From: an uncultured Actinomyces sp.
GTDB taxonomy: Bacteria; Actinomycetota; Actinomycetes; Actinomycetales; Actinomycetaceae
Direction: 5' to 3'
NCBI GenBank assembly: GCA_900541895.1
Contig: UWSI01000035.1
Location: forward strand, 1-17,251
Length of the DNA stretch: 17,251 bases
In this document: positions 5,809 to 14,824 of the stretch, piece after piece
How the letters are laid out: the number at the start of each line of letters is the position of its first letter
Numbering within the stretch: the first letter of the stretch is position 1
Notes under the pieces: generated by a model
Told to the model about the DNA's origin: nothing
Databases searched by the model: none
The model's input: only the letters and a program-made list of their open reading frames with translations
Program-made: the position numbers and the translations under genes

Positions 5809-7602
5809 ATGAGCACCTCAAGCAATCAAGAGCGCGCACAGCGCATTTCCGGCCAGAGTTCTACCGCTGAGTTCCGCAAACACACCGGTAGCGATGAGGA
5901 ACTCATCCGAACGCTTCACAAACTTGATGGACGCTCGTATCCCGCTTACAAGTCCGTCGTTGGAATGTGGGATTTCGGGAGCTTCTCGCTTTCAATCGAC
6001 CGAATTCAGGCCGATCCCTACGCTCCGCCCTCGAAGGTGCGTGCCATTTCAACCCCGCAGGAAATGGGACTTCCACAGGCCGCAATCGCCTCACCCGATG
6101 CCCGGGCAGCGTGCGCAGATTACCTACTGCGTGCTTTCAACCGTTCCCTACGCGAGCGACGCCTTCATGACATTCAGGTAATGTCCCCCAGCGTCGAGAT
6201 TCTTGATCGCAGTGCCTGCACCGTCAAGCCCGACCGCGTTGAATTGCGTTTTGAAGTCCGTATGCCCGCACGAGGCCGAACAATCCTTGGCCACCGCGCA
6301 GCACAGATTTTCGACCTCGACGTACCGGATGCAGTCCAAGATACTTTCGACTACCTGAGCGATATTCCTGAAGTCGAACGCGAACGTGAGGCTTTGTTGC
6401 GTCATATCGCGGTTTACGAGGATTATCGTGCCCTGCAGCAGATCCTCATCGATCGCGGCTGGGTATCTTTCATCGCCAACGGTTCCATTCTTGCTCGCCG
6501 CAGCGGAGTCTCGCAGTCCCCCATGGAGGGTGCACTTCCTTTCTCCTCCCCCGCCACTGCCGAGGCCGAGGTCGAGCTCCCTCACGCCGGCATCCTTCGC
6601 GGGATGGCAATCGAGCCCGGAGTCACGGTGATTGTCGGCGGCGGATACCACGGTAAGTCCACGCTTTTGGGTGCGATTCAGCGTGGCGTATATGCGCACA
6701 TTCCTGGAGATGGCCGCGAATACGTTGCAACCCTTGAGGATGCGATGAAGGTACGCGCTGCCGATGGTCGGGCGGTCACCGGCGTCGATGTCTCATCCTT
6801 CATCACTCATCTTCCGGGAGATACCGGCACAACGCATTTCTCCACTGAGAATGCCTCGGGTTCAACATCGCAGGCTGCATCCTTAATCGAGTCAATCCAG
6901 TTGGCTTCGACGCTTCTACTGATTGACGAAGACACCAGCGCAACGAACCTCATGATCCGTGATGCGCGCATGCGCGAGCTGGTCCAATCAGAGAAAGAGC
7001 CGATCACTCCCCTGGTTGATCGAATTTCCTCCCTTCACAAAGATCTGGGTGTCTCAACAATCCTCGTCATGGGCGGATCGGGAGATTATCTCGATCAGGC
7101 AGATCGGGTCTTGATGATGGACCACTACCGCTGCCTAGACGTGAGCGATCGGGCACGTCACATCGTCGATGAGCTTCCTCGTGCACATCAGAACCTGACA
7201 ATGAGCGCTCCTTTAGCGCGGCGCGCCCCTGCGCGCTTGCATTCCTCCGATCGACCAAAGACGAAGGCAGCAGGTTTGTCCTCAATCACCATCGACAAGA
7301 TCAACCTTGACTTGGGCGACGTTGAGCAGATTGTGGATCCTGGGCAGACCGAGGCAATTGCATGGATGCTTCGCGGATTGCTTTACACCTACGCGAATGG
7401 GGCAAGTAGCCTCAGTGATCTTTTGGCGCGCCTTGAGCGCGCACTGAACTCTGAAGGTTTAGATGCTGTCGTAAAATTCGGGGCGCACGCCCTGCCAGGA
7501 CGCCTTGCCCGCCCACGCCTCGTCGATGTCGCAGCGGCCCTCAACCGCTTCCGAGGACTGAGCTTGAGCGAGAAAGCACCCTCCAGCGCCACCAAAGACT
7601 AA
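5809..7602 (+). CDS. Predicted ABC-class ATPase (ABC_ATPase family, COG3044-like)
   Basis: A 597-residue soluble P-loop protein of the 'predicted ATPase of the ABC class' family, which includes trypanosome MRB1590; the bacterial role is unknown. The Walker A GGGYHGKST is at 277-285, an ABC-like signature ASGSTSQ follows, then Walker B LLLIDED at 369-375. The N-terminal part, about 1-260, is the family's own domain. A C-terminal domain follows the ATPase core, with the conserved-looking segment SITIDKINLDLGDVEQIVDPGQ. There are no membrane segments, so it is not a transporter subunit in the usual sense. The ATG at 5809 is chosen because the longer frame overlaps the preceding membrane protein; its ribosome-binding site is weak, which suggests coupling. 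Confidence 0.85.
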   Translation: MSTSSNQERAQRISGQSSTAEFRKHTGSDEELIRTLHKLDGRSYPAYKSVVGMWDFGSFSLSIDRIQADPYAPPSKVRAISTPQEMGLPQAAIASPDARAACADYLLRAFNRSLRERRLHDIQVMSPSVEILDRSACTVKPDRVELRFEVRMPARGRTILGHRAAQIFDLDVPDAVQDTFDYLSDIPEVEREREALLRHIAVYEDYRALQQILIDRGWVSFIANGSILARRSGVSQSPMEGALPFSSPATAEAEVELPHAGILRGMAIEPGVTVIVGGGYHGKSTLLGAIQRGVYAHIPGDGREYVATLEDAMKVRAADGRAVTGVDVSSFITHLPGDTGTTHFSTENASGSTSQAASLIESIQLASTLLLIDEDTSATNLMIRDARMRELVQSEKEPITPLVDRISSLHKDLGVSTILVMGGSGDYLDQADRVLMMDHYRCLDVSDRARHIVDELPRAHQNLTMSAPLARRAPARLHSSDRPKTKAAGLSSITIDKINLDLGDVEQIVDPGQTEAIAWMLRGLLYTYANGASSLSDLLARLERALNSEGLDAVVKFGAHALPGRLARPRLVDVAAALNRFRGLSLSEKAPSSATKD

Positions 7603-7671
7603 GGGATACACCGGGGGAAATCAGGGAAGGCCCAGGGCATCCCCCCATAGCGCTCGCTCTGCTCGCACCGC

Positions 7672-7677
7672 CATGAT
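7672..7677 (+). promoter_or_regulatory. Possible -10 element of a leaderless transcript
   Basis: CATGAT ends 6 nt before the ATG at 7684, nearly the same block as upstream of 5325 (ATGATGGAG then a purine, C and ATG). GGAGG also lies here but only about 1 nt from the start, too close for a normal ribosome-binding site. The two readings cannot be separated from sequence alone. Confidence 0.35.
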
Positions 7678-7683
7678 GGAGGC

Positions 7684-8415
7684 ATGAATACAGATCCATC
7701 TGCGACCCCGATCGTTCGCCTCGCTAACGTGTCCAAGGTTTACGGCATGGGTGATACCCAGGTCACTGCCCTCAATAACGTCACCGTTGATTTCTACTCT
7801 GGTGAATTCACCGCAATCATGGGCCCCTCCGGCTCGGGTAAGTCCACCATGATGCACATTCTTGCGGGACTCGATTCGCTGACCTCAGGTCGCGTGCTCA
7901 TTGAAAACACAGAAATCACCGCTTTGAAAGATGCTGATCTGACGAAACTTCGCCGCGACCGCATCGGTTTCATCTTCCAGAGCTTCAACTTGATTCCCAC
8001 CCTGGATGCCAAGGCAAACATCCTTCTCCCCTTGGAACTTGCAGGACAGAAAGTTGATGAAGACTGGTTCACCTTCGTTGTTTCTTCGCTAGGGCTGGAA
8101 CAACGCCTCAACCACAGGCCATCAGAACTTTCGGGTGGCCAGCAGCAGCGTGTGGCTGTAGCTCGTGCACTGATGAGCCGTCCCGCAGTCATCGTTGCTG
8201 ACGAACCCACCGGTAACCTAGATTCTCACTCGACCTCAGAGGTTCTTGATCTATTGCGTCGAGCAGTTACCGAACTGGGTCAGTCCGTCATTATGGTCAC
8301 TCACGATGTTCATGCCGCAACCTACGCTGATCGCGTCTTGGTTGTCCGTGACGGCCAAATCGTGTCCGATCTTCGCAATGCCAGCGAAGAGCAGCTGAAT
8401 GCCGCGTTGAGGTGA
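7684..8415 (+). CDS. ABC transporter ATP-binding protein, MacB/LolD-like
   Basis: The 243-residue nucleotide-binding subunit of a type VII (mechanotransmission) ABC system. Walker A GPSGSGKST at 47-55, Q-loop Gln99, signature LSGGQ at 149-153, Walker B VIVADEP at 169-175 with catalytic Glu174, D-loop GNLDS, and H-loop His207 are all intact. The GNLDS and FQSFNLIPTL segments are typical of the MacB/LolD/FtsE group. The stop overlaps the permease start by 4 nt (GTGA), so the two form a coupled unit. In Gram-positives such pairs often export or respond to peptides and antibiotics, but no two-component regulator is adjacent and the substrate is unknown. Confidence 0.95.
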   Translation: MNTDPSATPIVRLANVSKVYGMGDTQVTALNNVTVDFYSGEFTAIMGPSGSGKSTMMHILAGLDSLTSGRVLIENTEITALKDADLTKLRRDRIGFIFQSFNLIPTLDAKANILLPLELAGQKVDEDWFTFVVSSLGLEQRLNHRPSELSGGQQQRVAVARALMSRPAVIVADEPTGNLDSHSTSEVLDLLRRAVTELGQSVIMVTHDVHAATYADRVLVVRDGQIVSDLRNASEEQLNAALR

Positions 8416-10967
8416 CATCCGTGAGCGCAACGACACGGCTGTTAAAAGCCAATCTTCATTCCCACGGTCGCCGCTACTTCTCAACTGGCTTGGCGGTTGC
8501 CATCTCCACTGCGTTCATCGTCATCACGCTTTTGTTCTCAAATACGATGACCTCATCGCTTACCGGTAGCGTCCGTAATTCCTACCGCGGGACCACATCA
8601 GTGGTCACCTACAGTCCTGCCGATGACGAGGCGCTGAACATGACGCCTGCCCAGGTCGGCAATGATTTCGATACCCTCACTCAAAAGATCGCAAACATTC
8701 AGGGCGTGACGGCGGTTGGAATTACAGCGCAATACCCCATTGCAGTGAAGGCCGGCAACGATCAGACAACGATCTTCCTCTCTCCAGCGCTCGCGGAACC
8801 CCTCAGCGCAGTGAAGATGAGTGAAGGAAAAGCCCCTGCCACGGCCTCGGAAATCGTCATTCCCCAGCGCACGGCAAAGGAATCTTCCCTCAAAATTGGC
8901 GACAAACTGACAAGCCTGTCCCGTGACAATGCGGTTTCCGCACACGAGTTCACCATCGTCGGAACCTACTCTTCTGGAAATCGCACTTTGGCACCGTCCT
9001 ACGTGACGACTCAAGGTTTCGAGGCGAGCACGGGAATGAAGCCGACCGGTGAAATTCACGTTGCGACCAATGCGCCTGCAGTGAATAAGTACGGAAACCC
9101 CTCAACTGATGATCAGGAAAAGTGGACACAAAAGCTCACAACTGAGCTGGCTTCACTCAAGGGCGTCAAGGTGACGAGTGTTTCCGCAACCGTGGACGAA
9201 AGCCTGCGAGCGATTCAAATCTCATCGGCGATGATCACCGCGATTGCGCTGATCTTCCCGGCTATTGCAATCGTGGTTGCCTCGGTTGTCGTCTCTTCGA
9301 CCTTCCGAGTACTGCTCCAACAGCGCAGGCGCGAACTGGCACTTCTGCGCGCACTGGGCGGAAGTACGAAGCAGGTGCGCTCTCTGGTTCGCCGCGAGAC
9401 CTATGCGGTTGGCGGGATTTCCTCGCTCGTCGGCATCGTCTTGGGACTCCTACTTGGCGGATTGCTAAGCACTCTCACAGAGGACACCACTTTTGTCGAT
9501 GTCATCTCCTCGATTTCGCCCCTCTATGTCGTGCTCGTGTGGCTCTTCGGTACACTGCTAACCGTTTTCGTTGGCCGCCGACCTGCCCGCACGGTTTCTC
9601 AAGTTCCTCCGATCGCTGCGCTTTCCCCGGTTAACGAGTCCGACGCTACTTCCCAGAAGAGCCACCGTTTCGCGTTGACCCTGGGACTGCTAATGACGGT
9701 GCTGTGCGGTGGAAGCCTGTTTGCCTCACTTCGTATTCACAATGGGTCGCAGAAATTCTTGGCCTCTTTCGGTCTGTCTTTGCTGTGCCTGGTGGGCATC
9801 CTCGTGACATGCACCGTCATTGTCCCCGCGGCAACAAAGCTCTTTGGGAAGGTGTGGCCGGGAATGCTTGCGCGGATGGCACGCGAAAATACGGTCCGCA
9901 ACCCCGGTCGAACCGCCGCAACCGGTACATCGATTGTCATTGGCGTCACCCTGGTTGTCACCATGATGGTCGGAGCCTCCTCGTTGCGTGACTCCCTGAT
10001 TAACGAAGTTAATGAGCGTCGTCCTTTCGACATCTCGGTGTCGAACTTTAGTGACGAGGCTCTGAGTAGCGATATTCAGTCGCGGATCTCTTCGACCGAT
10101 GGAGTGGCCGCTACGGTCCCCGTTTATTCCACTGTGGGCGGTGCTAACGCAGAGGATGGAACCATTGCTCCCGGAGGTAGCGGTTCTGAAGCGCCCGGAT
10201 CGATGCGGATTTTAGGACAACCCAACTACTCAACGGTCGCGCACTCAACTGTCGATCAGATCGACGATGCGACTGTGATGGTCGGTTTGGGGTCCCTGGA
10301 CGGCAAGAACATCAAGCTGTGCGCAGCTGAAGGTTCATGCATAACCCTGAAAGCGAAGTACGACAAGGATTCCACAGCACCCTATGAGATCAGTCAGGCG
10401 AATCTGCTGAAAATCGCCCCAAAGGCTCCAATTACCGGAATGATCGTCAAGCTCAAGGATGGGGCCTCTGCAACAGCCGTTCAGAAGAACCTGGCAAAGA
10501 TTGACACCGGACTGTCTGTTGGAGGTTCGGCAATCGAACGCGAGATGTACACGAACATCATTAATCGGATGTTGCTCATTGTCCTCGGCCTGTTGGGTGT
10601 GTCTGTCCTGGTTGCGCTGGTGGGTGTTGCGAACACTCTGTCACTGTCGGTTGCCGAACGTACCCGTGAAAATGGCCTGCTTCGAGCCCTTGGCCTGACC
10701 AAGAGACAGATGAAATCTATGCTCGCTCTTGAAGCACTGTTCATCTCAGTGACGGGGGCGCTGATTGGAACCGCGTGCGGAATCTTCTTCGGAGCGATAG
10801 GCATCCTGGCGCTTCCCTTGGAAGGCATCACGGTCTTCATCACTATCCCGTGGATGCAGATCCTTGCGGTGATCCTGATCGCGATCCTTGCTGCGCTCCT
10901 TGCCTCGTGGCTACCTGGTCGCAGAGCAGCAAAGGTCAGTCCTTCGGTCGCCCTGGCTACCGAATAA
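8412..10967 (+). CDS. ABC transporter permease with two FtsX domains
   Basis: An 851-residue membrane partner of the preceding ATPase. A first helix (about 25-44) leads into a large extracytoplasmic domain (about 45-270), then a FtsX core (about 274-396) with the coupling segment RRRELALLRALG at 305-316. Two further helices follow (about 420-440 and 452-471), then a helix near 505-524, a second extracytoplasmic domain (about 525-715), and a second FtsX core (about 718-841) with ERTRENGLLRALG at 749-761. The duplicated layout is typical of actinobacterial long permeases. The GTG at 8412 overlaps the upstream stop; a GTG at 8421 is an alternative. Substrate unknown. Confidence 0.93.
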   Translation: MTSVSATTRLLKANLHSHGRRYFSTGLAVAISTAFIVITLLFSNTMTSSLTGSVRNSYRGTTSVVTYSPADDEALNMTPAQVGNDFDTLTQKIANIQGVTAVGITAQYPIAVKAGNDQTTIFLSPALAEPLSAVKMSEGKAPATASEIVIPQRTAKESSLKIGDKLTSLSRDNAVSAHEFTIVGTYSSGNRTLAPSYVTTQGFEASTGMKPTGEIHVATNAPAVNKYGNPSTDDQEKWTQKLTTELASLKGVKVTSVSATVDESLRAIQISSAMITAIALIFPAIAIVVASVVVSSTFRVLLQQRRRELALLRALGGSTKQVRSLVRRETYAVGGISSLVGIVLGLLLGGLLSTLTEDTTFVDVISSISPLYVVLVWLFGTLLTVFVGRRPARTVSQVPPIAALSPVNESDATSQKSHRFALTLGLLMTVLCGGSLFASLRIHNGSQKFLASFGLSLLCLVGILVTCTVIVPAATKLFGKVWPGMLARMARENTVRNPGRTAATGTSIVIGVTLVVTMMVGASSLRDSLINEVNERRPFDISVSNFSDEALSSDIQSRISSTDGVAATVPVYSTVGGANAEDGTIAPGGSGSEAPGSMRILGQPNYSTVAHSTVDQIDDATVMVGLGSLDGKNIKLCAAEGSCITLKAKYDKDSTAPYEISQANLLKIAPKAPITGMIVKLKDGASATAVQKNLAKIDTGLSVGGSAIEREMYTNIINRMLLIVLGLLGVSVLVALVGVANTLSLSVAERTRENGLLRALGLTKRQMKSMLALEALFISVTGALIGTACGIFFGAIGILALPLEGITVFITIPWMQILAVILIAILAALLASWLPGRRAAKVSPSVALATE

Positions 10968-11005
10968 GACTGGAAAATTTAGGCTTTCTGCCAGATCACA
11001 AGTAG

Positions 11006-11045
11006 GGGTGTGGGGCCAGGCGGTTTTCCGCTTGGCCCCACACCC
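11006..11045. terminator. Strong hairpin terminator between convergent genes
   Basis: A 17-bp stem (11006-11022 with 11029-11045, one G-T pair) and a 6-nt loop GTTTTC. It sits 38 bp after the permease stop and 54 bp before the end of the convergent patatin gene, so it may end transcripts from both sides. The T run on the plus strand is short. Confidence 0.8.
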
Positions 11046-11099
11046 TTACTCATGAAAGTACTCAGTCATCTTCAGCGCCCACGAGCGCCGAGGCCAACC

Positions 11100-11996
11100 T
11101 TAGAGCCCCAAAAAAGCTTCCCAACGGGGAAGATCCCGACGCGCCAGAGCAACTCCGGCGTCAAAGGCATCTTCAAGGCGTTCAACATTCATCTCCATCT
11201 TGTCGATGGCCAGATCTTCGGGGGTCACAATCAACGCACGTCCCTGTTCCTCCAGCTCAAATAGCTTCCGGCGGGCGGCGTTGTAGGCGACGGTACGGCG
11301 AGCCACGGCCCCGGCCATGGAGGGAAGATGGGGGAAAGCCAGCCTGAGGGCGGAATATACGCCGGGCTTGATCGGAGCCTTGACGAAGTCTCGCGGGCGC
11401 GTAAGAACGACGAAAAACTTACGGTAGCCATCGCGCATGGGTGCATCCAGCGGGATTCCACCATCTGGCCCAAGAGCTCCATCAACGTAGGTGTCGCCAT
11501 CGATCGTGACCGTCGGCATGATGATCGGCAGCGTCGAGGAGGCACGAACGCAGCGACCAACTTCTTCCACCGTACGCATATCTTCCTTGGTGAACCAGAC
11601 TTCTTCCCCTCGGGTCGCATTGAAGGCTCCGATGCGAACCTCTGCCGGGTTCGAAAGGAAAGTATCGAGGTCCAAAGGCGCATCGCCGTCGGGCTGAGCG
11701 ATCTCGTCGTACAAATAGTCGACATTGAACATCCCGCGGCCGTGCATCCAGTGCTTGAGACCTCCGAATTCAGGGCTGTCGGCGACTGTCGTGAAAGTAT
11801 CGTGAGCACGCTGAGCATCACGAGACACATAGTTAACGGTGTTCGATGAACCCGCGGAAATCCCCGAAACATGGGGGAAATCAATACCCTCTTCGATCAG
11901 GGTTGCGGTGATTCCAGCGGTGAAGGCGCCGCGCATACCGCCGCCTTCAAAAACCAGGGCAGTGTCATCAATGTGCTTAAGAGTTTTCGTGTTCAC
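11100..11996 (-). CDS. Patatin-like phospholipase / RssA-type hydrolase
   Basis: A 298-residue predicted cytosolic serine lipid acyl hydrolase with a Ser-Asp dyad. The oxyanion-hole loop GGGMRG is at 18-23, the nucleophile elbow GISAG at 45-49 (Ser47), and the Asp of the VDGALG motif is Asp172; all are intact. There is no signal peptide. The family covers RssA/YjjU-like bacterial patatins; the substrate is not known. The start is GTG at 11994-11996, with TAGAGT 6 nt upstream. It lies 63 bp downstream of the GtrA gene on the same strand but probably has its own promoter. Confidence 0.93.
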   Translation of the reverse strand: MNTKTLKHIDDTALVFEGGGMRGAFTAGITATLIEEGIDFPHVSGISAGSSNTVNYVSRDAQRAHDTFTTVADSPEFGGLKHWMHGRGMFNVDYLYDEIAQPDGDAPLDLDTFLSNPAEVRIGAFNATRGEEVWFTKEDMRTVEEVGRCVRASSTLPIIMPTVTIDGDTYVDGALGPDGGIPLDAPMRDGYRKFFVVLTRPRDFVKAPIKPGVYSALRLAFPHLPSMAGAVARRTVAYNAARRKLFELEEQGRALIVTPEDLAIDKMEMNVERLEDAFDAGVALARRDLPRWEAFLGL

Positions 11997-12002
11997 CCCT
12001 CG

Positions 12003-12008
12003 ACTCTA
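12003..12008 (-). promoter_or_regulatory. Likely -10 element of a leaderless patatin transcript
   Basis: On the minus strand TAGAGT lies 6 nt upstream of the GTG start, the same spacing as at 5325 and 12630. The intervening CGAGGG is too near the start to be a standard ribosome-binding site. Confidence 0.45.
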
Positions 12009-12059
12009 CGGCGCAAAGCGGGGGCAGGCGAAGGGGTGGGGACGAATTTATGGCGAAAA

Positions 12060-12539
12060 TTACCTGTTCTTTGTTCCCGTGAATACGACATAGTGATAGA
12101 AAACAAAGCGGAAAGCCGTTCCCAGCGCAAAGCCGACGACATAGGCGGAAATATTGTCGGCCAGAGGCGAATTCAAACCGAGGATGTGGTGCGTGAACAG
12201 CAGACAGAACTGCGTAATTCCAATGCCGCACACGTTTGCAAAGAAGAATAGAAATGCTTCACGTCCCGCGTTTTCCTGAGTTCGCCCGCGGTAGGTCCAC
12301 ACGCGGTTCATGATCCACGAGTAGATGGTTGCAATGCTGGCTGCAAGCGCATTCGCGGTATTGACATGGCCTGAAAGGAATCCCAGCGGTCCGTGCTGAA
12401 AAAGGTTGAACAGCCCCATGTCGATGACGAAAGCGGTTGCTCCAACCAGCCCGAATTGGATGAATTCCTTAATCCACCCGCGCAGAGTCTCCCCGAGGCT
12501 CTGGGGGGCTTGTGTAGTGATGTGTTGATCTGTGGGCAT
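12060..12539 (-). CDS. GtrA-family membrane protein
   Basis: A 159-residue protein with about four transmembrane helices. GtrA-like proteins are proposed to move lipid-linked sugars across the membrane or to aid cell-surface polysaccharide synthesis. Helices lie at about 27-47, 60-78, 95-120 and 127-150. The family landmark NRVWTYRG is at 78-85, and FRFVFYHYVVF is at 143-153. The ATG at 12537-12539 begins a cytoplasmic N-terminus; the longer frame reads into the divergent gene and is rejected. No glycosyltransferase is adjacent, so its partner is unknown. Confidence 0.92.
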   Translation of the reverse strand: MPTDQHITTQAPQSLGETLRGWIKEFIQFGLVGATAFVIDMGLFNLFQHGPLGFLSGHVNTANALAASIATIYSWIMNRVWTYRGRTQENAGREAFLFFFANVCGIGITQFCLLFTHHILGLNSPLADNISAYVVGFALGTAFRFVFYHYVVFTGTKNR

Positions 12540-12546
12540 GCTACTG

Positions 12547-12552
12547 ATTTTA
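12547..12552 (-). promoter_or_regulatory. Likely -10 element of the GtrA gene
   Basis: TAAAAT on the minus strand, 5 of 6 matches to TATAAT, lies 7 nt upstream of the ATG. A leaderless or near-leaderless transcript would result. No good -35 is seen. Confidence 0.5.
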
Positions 12553-12617
12553 ACGTTTAATTTGAGGGTGTTTGGCCAGCGTGCTCCGAACGGTCTCCAG
12601 ATGCGGGTGTACTCCCT

Positions 12618-12623
12618 TACAGT
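12618..12623 (+). promoter_or_regulatory. Likely -10 element of the S9 peptidase gene
   Basis: TACAGT lies 6 nt before the ATG at 12630 and no Shine-Dalgarno is present in the intervening bases (ATCCAT). This is the clearest leaderless candidate in the window, because the alternative of ribosome-binding-site initiation has no support. Confidence 0.5.
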
Positions 12624-12629
12624 ATCCAT

Positions 12630-14813
12630 ATGACTGAAGAAGCAGCTCCTCTTGCCCCGCAGCGTTTTGGGACGCGAGTTCGTTCCATCCATGGGGACTA
12701 CTTTGACGACCCCTGGGATTGGTTGCGCGACCGTAATGATCCCCAGGTTGTGGCTCATATCCAGGCGGAAAACCGCTGGGCGGACAAGGTGTGCGAACCT
12801 ACACGGGAATTGGTCAGCGCTCTTGTTTCGGAGTTCGATTCTTTCACTGCACCGGTTGTGTATTCGGCTCCTCAGCGGATTGGTGACTGGTGGTACTTCC
12901 AGCGCCAATTCCACGAAGATTCCTACGCGAAGCATTATCGAGTTTCAGCCCTGCACTACACCGAAACCCCGGTGCTGGCAGATAAGGACACCTTGGAAGG
13001 TGAGCAGCTTCTTCTTGACGAAAACCTGTGTGCCCAAGGTGAAGAGTTCTTCAAAGTCGGGGAATTGGTTCCAACCGCAGATGGACGCTTGATTGCTTGG
13101 TCTCGCGATACCGAAGGGGACGAACGCTGGACGTGGATTATTCAGGACGCATCCAGCGGCGACATCGTTGACCAGGTCGTGACTGACGCGGGCTATGGCT
13201 TCGCCTGGGCGGCTGATTCACAGTCCTTCATTTACACGCGAGTTGATGAAGCGTGGCGCCAGTTCCAGCTCTGGCATCACCAAGTTGGCGCGAATATCGA
13301 CGAGGATTCCCTGCTGTTGGAAGAGCCGGACGAGGCCTTCGATCTGTGGTTTTCCGCGTCGAACGACCCGTGGCACGTCGTTGTTCATTCGACCTCGACA
13401 ACCAGTGGCGGTGCATGGCTGTGGGATCCTTATGCACCCAGCACTTCTCCGCTTCCCGTTGTCGCCAAGCGTGATGACGTCCAGATCAACGTTGAACCCG
13501 CAGGCGATCACCTGCTTGTCATCCACACGGCGCTTTCACGCGAAGGAAGTTTGGCATGTATTCCTTTGCCTCAAGAGGGCACGGTGGATTCGCTTGTGGA
13601 CCCCGATCGCTGGGTGACGCTCTACACCGCCCGTGACGGTGAGCGCCTGAGCGATCTCGAGGCCTATCGCGATTTCTTCACCCTGTCCTACAGGCGTGAC
13701 GCACTCCCCCAAGCACGCTACTACCGGCGCACACGCCAGCTCGAAGTTGTCGACGGAAAACCGGTTCCGGCCTCGGATTGCAGTGATCTGTGGGAGCTTG
13801 GGGAAGAACTCAATAAAGAAGGGACGATCCGTAGCCTCTATCCCCTCAGTTCTGGGCGATTTGAAGACTGCCTTGTTCGTGTGGGGTATCAGAGTGTTTT
13901 GACTTCACCGACCGTAGAAGAGCTTGATCTACGAACAGGGAAGTCGCGTATCCTCAAGGTCACTCAGGTTCCCAACTGGGATCCGTCTGATTTCACGGAA
14001 GAGCGCGTGTGGGTGAGTGCCCGAGATGGGCACACTCAAATTCCGGTCACTTTGGTTCATCGTCGTGATGCCCAGCCCGACGGAACACATGCGGGGTGGA
14101 TCCACGGCTATGGGTCCTATGAAATTTCCTTTGACCCCGAATTCGACATCTTGCGTCTTCCTGCCCTTAAACGAGGCGTCGTGCACGCAATCGCCCATAT
14201 CCGCGGCGGCGGAGAAATGGGACGCGCATGGTACGAAGACGGCAAGAAACTGGTGAAAACCCACACCTTCACCGATTTCCTGGACGTTTCGAACTACCTG
14301 GTCAACTCCGGATGGGTTCACCCCGATCGTTTGATCGCCGAGGGTCGCAGTGCGGGGGGACTTCTTATGGGTGCAGTCACGAACGCACAGCCCGATCGTT
14401 TTGCCGCAATAATCGCAGGGGTCCCTTTCGTTGACGCACTGACAACAATCTTGGATCCCTCACTTCCCCTGACTGTTGGCGAGTGGGAAGAATGGGGAAA
14501 TCCCATCGAGGATCCTGACGTTTTCGCGCTCATGCGCTCATACACCCCCTATGAAAATGTCCACCAGGGAGTGCGCTATCCAGCAATCATGGCAACGACC
14601 TCAATCAATGACACACGCGTCTTCTACGTTGAACCCCATAAGTGGATTCAACGTCTTCGACAAGCTACCGCTCAAGTCCCCGATCAACCACCCATCGTGA
14701 TCCGAACCGAAATGGTCGCTGGACACGCGGGGGCATCTGGACGCAAGGGACGCTGGAATGCCAGGGCGCAAGAATTCGCCTTCGTGCTGCACCAGGTCGG
14801 TATTACCAAGTAG
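12630..14813 (+). CDS. ptrB: S9 family peptidase, oligopeptidase B-like
   Basis: A 727-residue cytosolic serine oligopeptidase that would cleave short peptides, after basic residues if it is a true oligopeptidase B. The N-terminal DPWDWLRD at about 27-34 corresponds to the DPYxWLE landmark, then a beta-propeller region to about 430, then an alpha/beta hydrolase domain. Catalytic residues are Ser574 in GRSAGG, Asp661 in INDTRV and His699 in AGHAG. The family usually has GGSAGG, so the Arg at the second position is a small departure. It opens a likely operon with the RNase H gene 11 bp downstream. Confidence 0.95.
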   Translation: MTEEAAPLAPQRFGTRVRSIHGDYFDDPWDWLRDRNDPQVVAHIQAENRWADKVCEPTRELVSALVSEFDSFTAPVVYSAPQRIGDWWYFQRQFHEDSYAKHYRVSALHYTETPVLADKDTLEGEQLLLDENLCAQGEEFFKVGELVPTADGRLIAWSRDTEGDERWTWIIQDASSGDIVDQVVTDAGYGFAWAADSQSFIYTRVDEAWRQFQLWHHQVGANIDEDSLLLEEPDEAFDLWFSASNDPWHVVVHSTSTTSGGAWLWDPYAPSTSPLPVVAKRDDVQINVEPAGDHLLVIHTALSREGSLACIPLPQEGTVDSLVDPDRWVTLYTARDGERLSDLEAYRDFFTLSYRRDALPQARYYRRTRQLEVVDGKPVPASDCSDLWELGEELNKEGTIRSLYPLSSGRFEDCLVRVGYQSVLTSPTVEELDLRTGKSRILKVTQVPNWDPSDFTEERVWVSARDGHTQIPVTLVHRRDAQPDGTHAGWIHGYGSYEISFDPEFDILRLPALKRGVVHAIAHIRGGGEMGRAWYEDGKKLVKTHTFTDFLDVSNYLVNSGWVHPDRLIAEGRSAGGLLMGAVTNAQPDRFAAIIAGVPFVDALTTILDPSLPLTVGEWEEWGNPIEDPDVFALMRSYTPYENVHQGVRYPAIMATTSINDTRVFYVEPHKWIQRLRQATAQVPDQPPIVIRTEMVAGHAGASGRKGRWNARAQEFAFVLHQVGITK

Positions 14814-14824
14814 AGGAATTTTCT

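Noticed and set aside
7684..10967. A BceAB-type antibiotic resistance module
   Set aside because: The ATPase would fit, but the permease has the duplicated long actinobacterial layout rather than the BceB arrangement, and no two-component system is adjacent.
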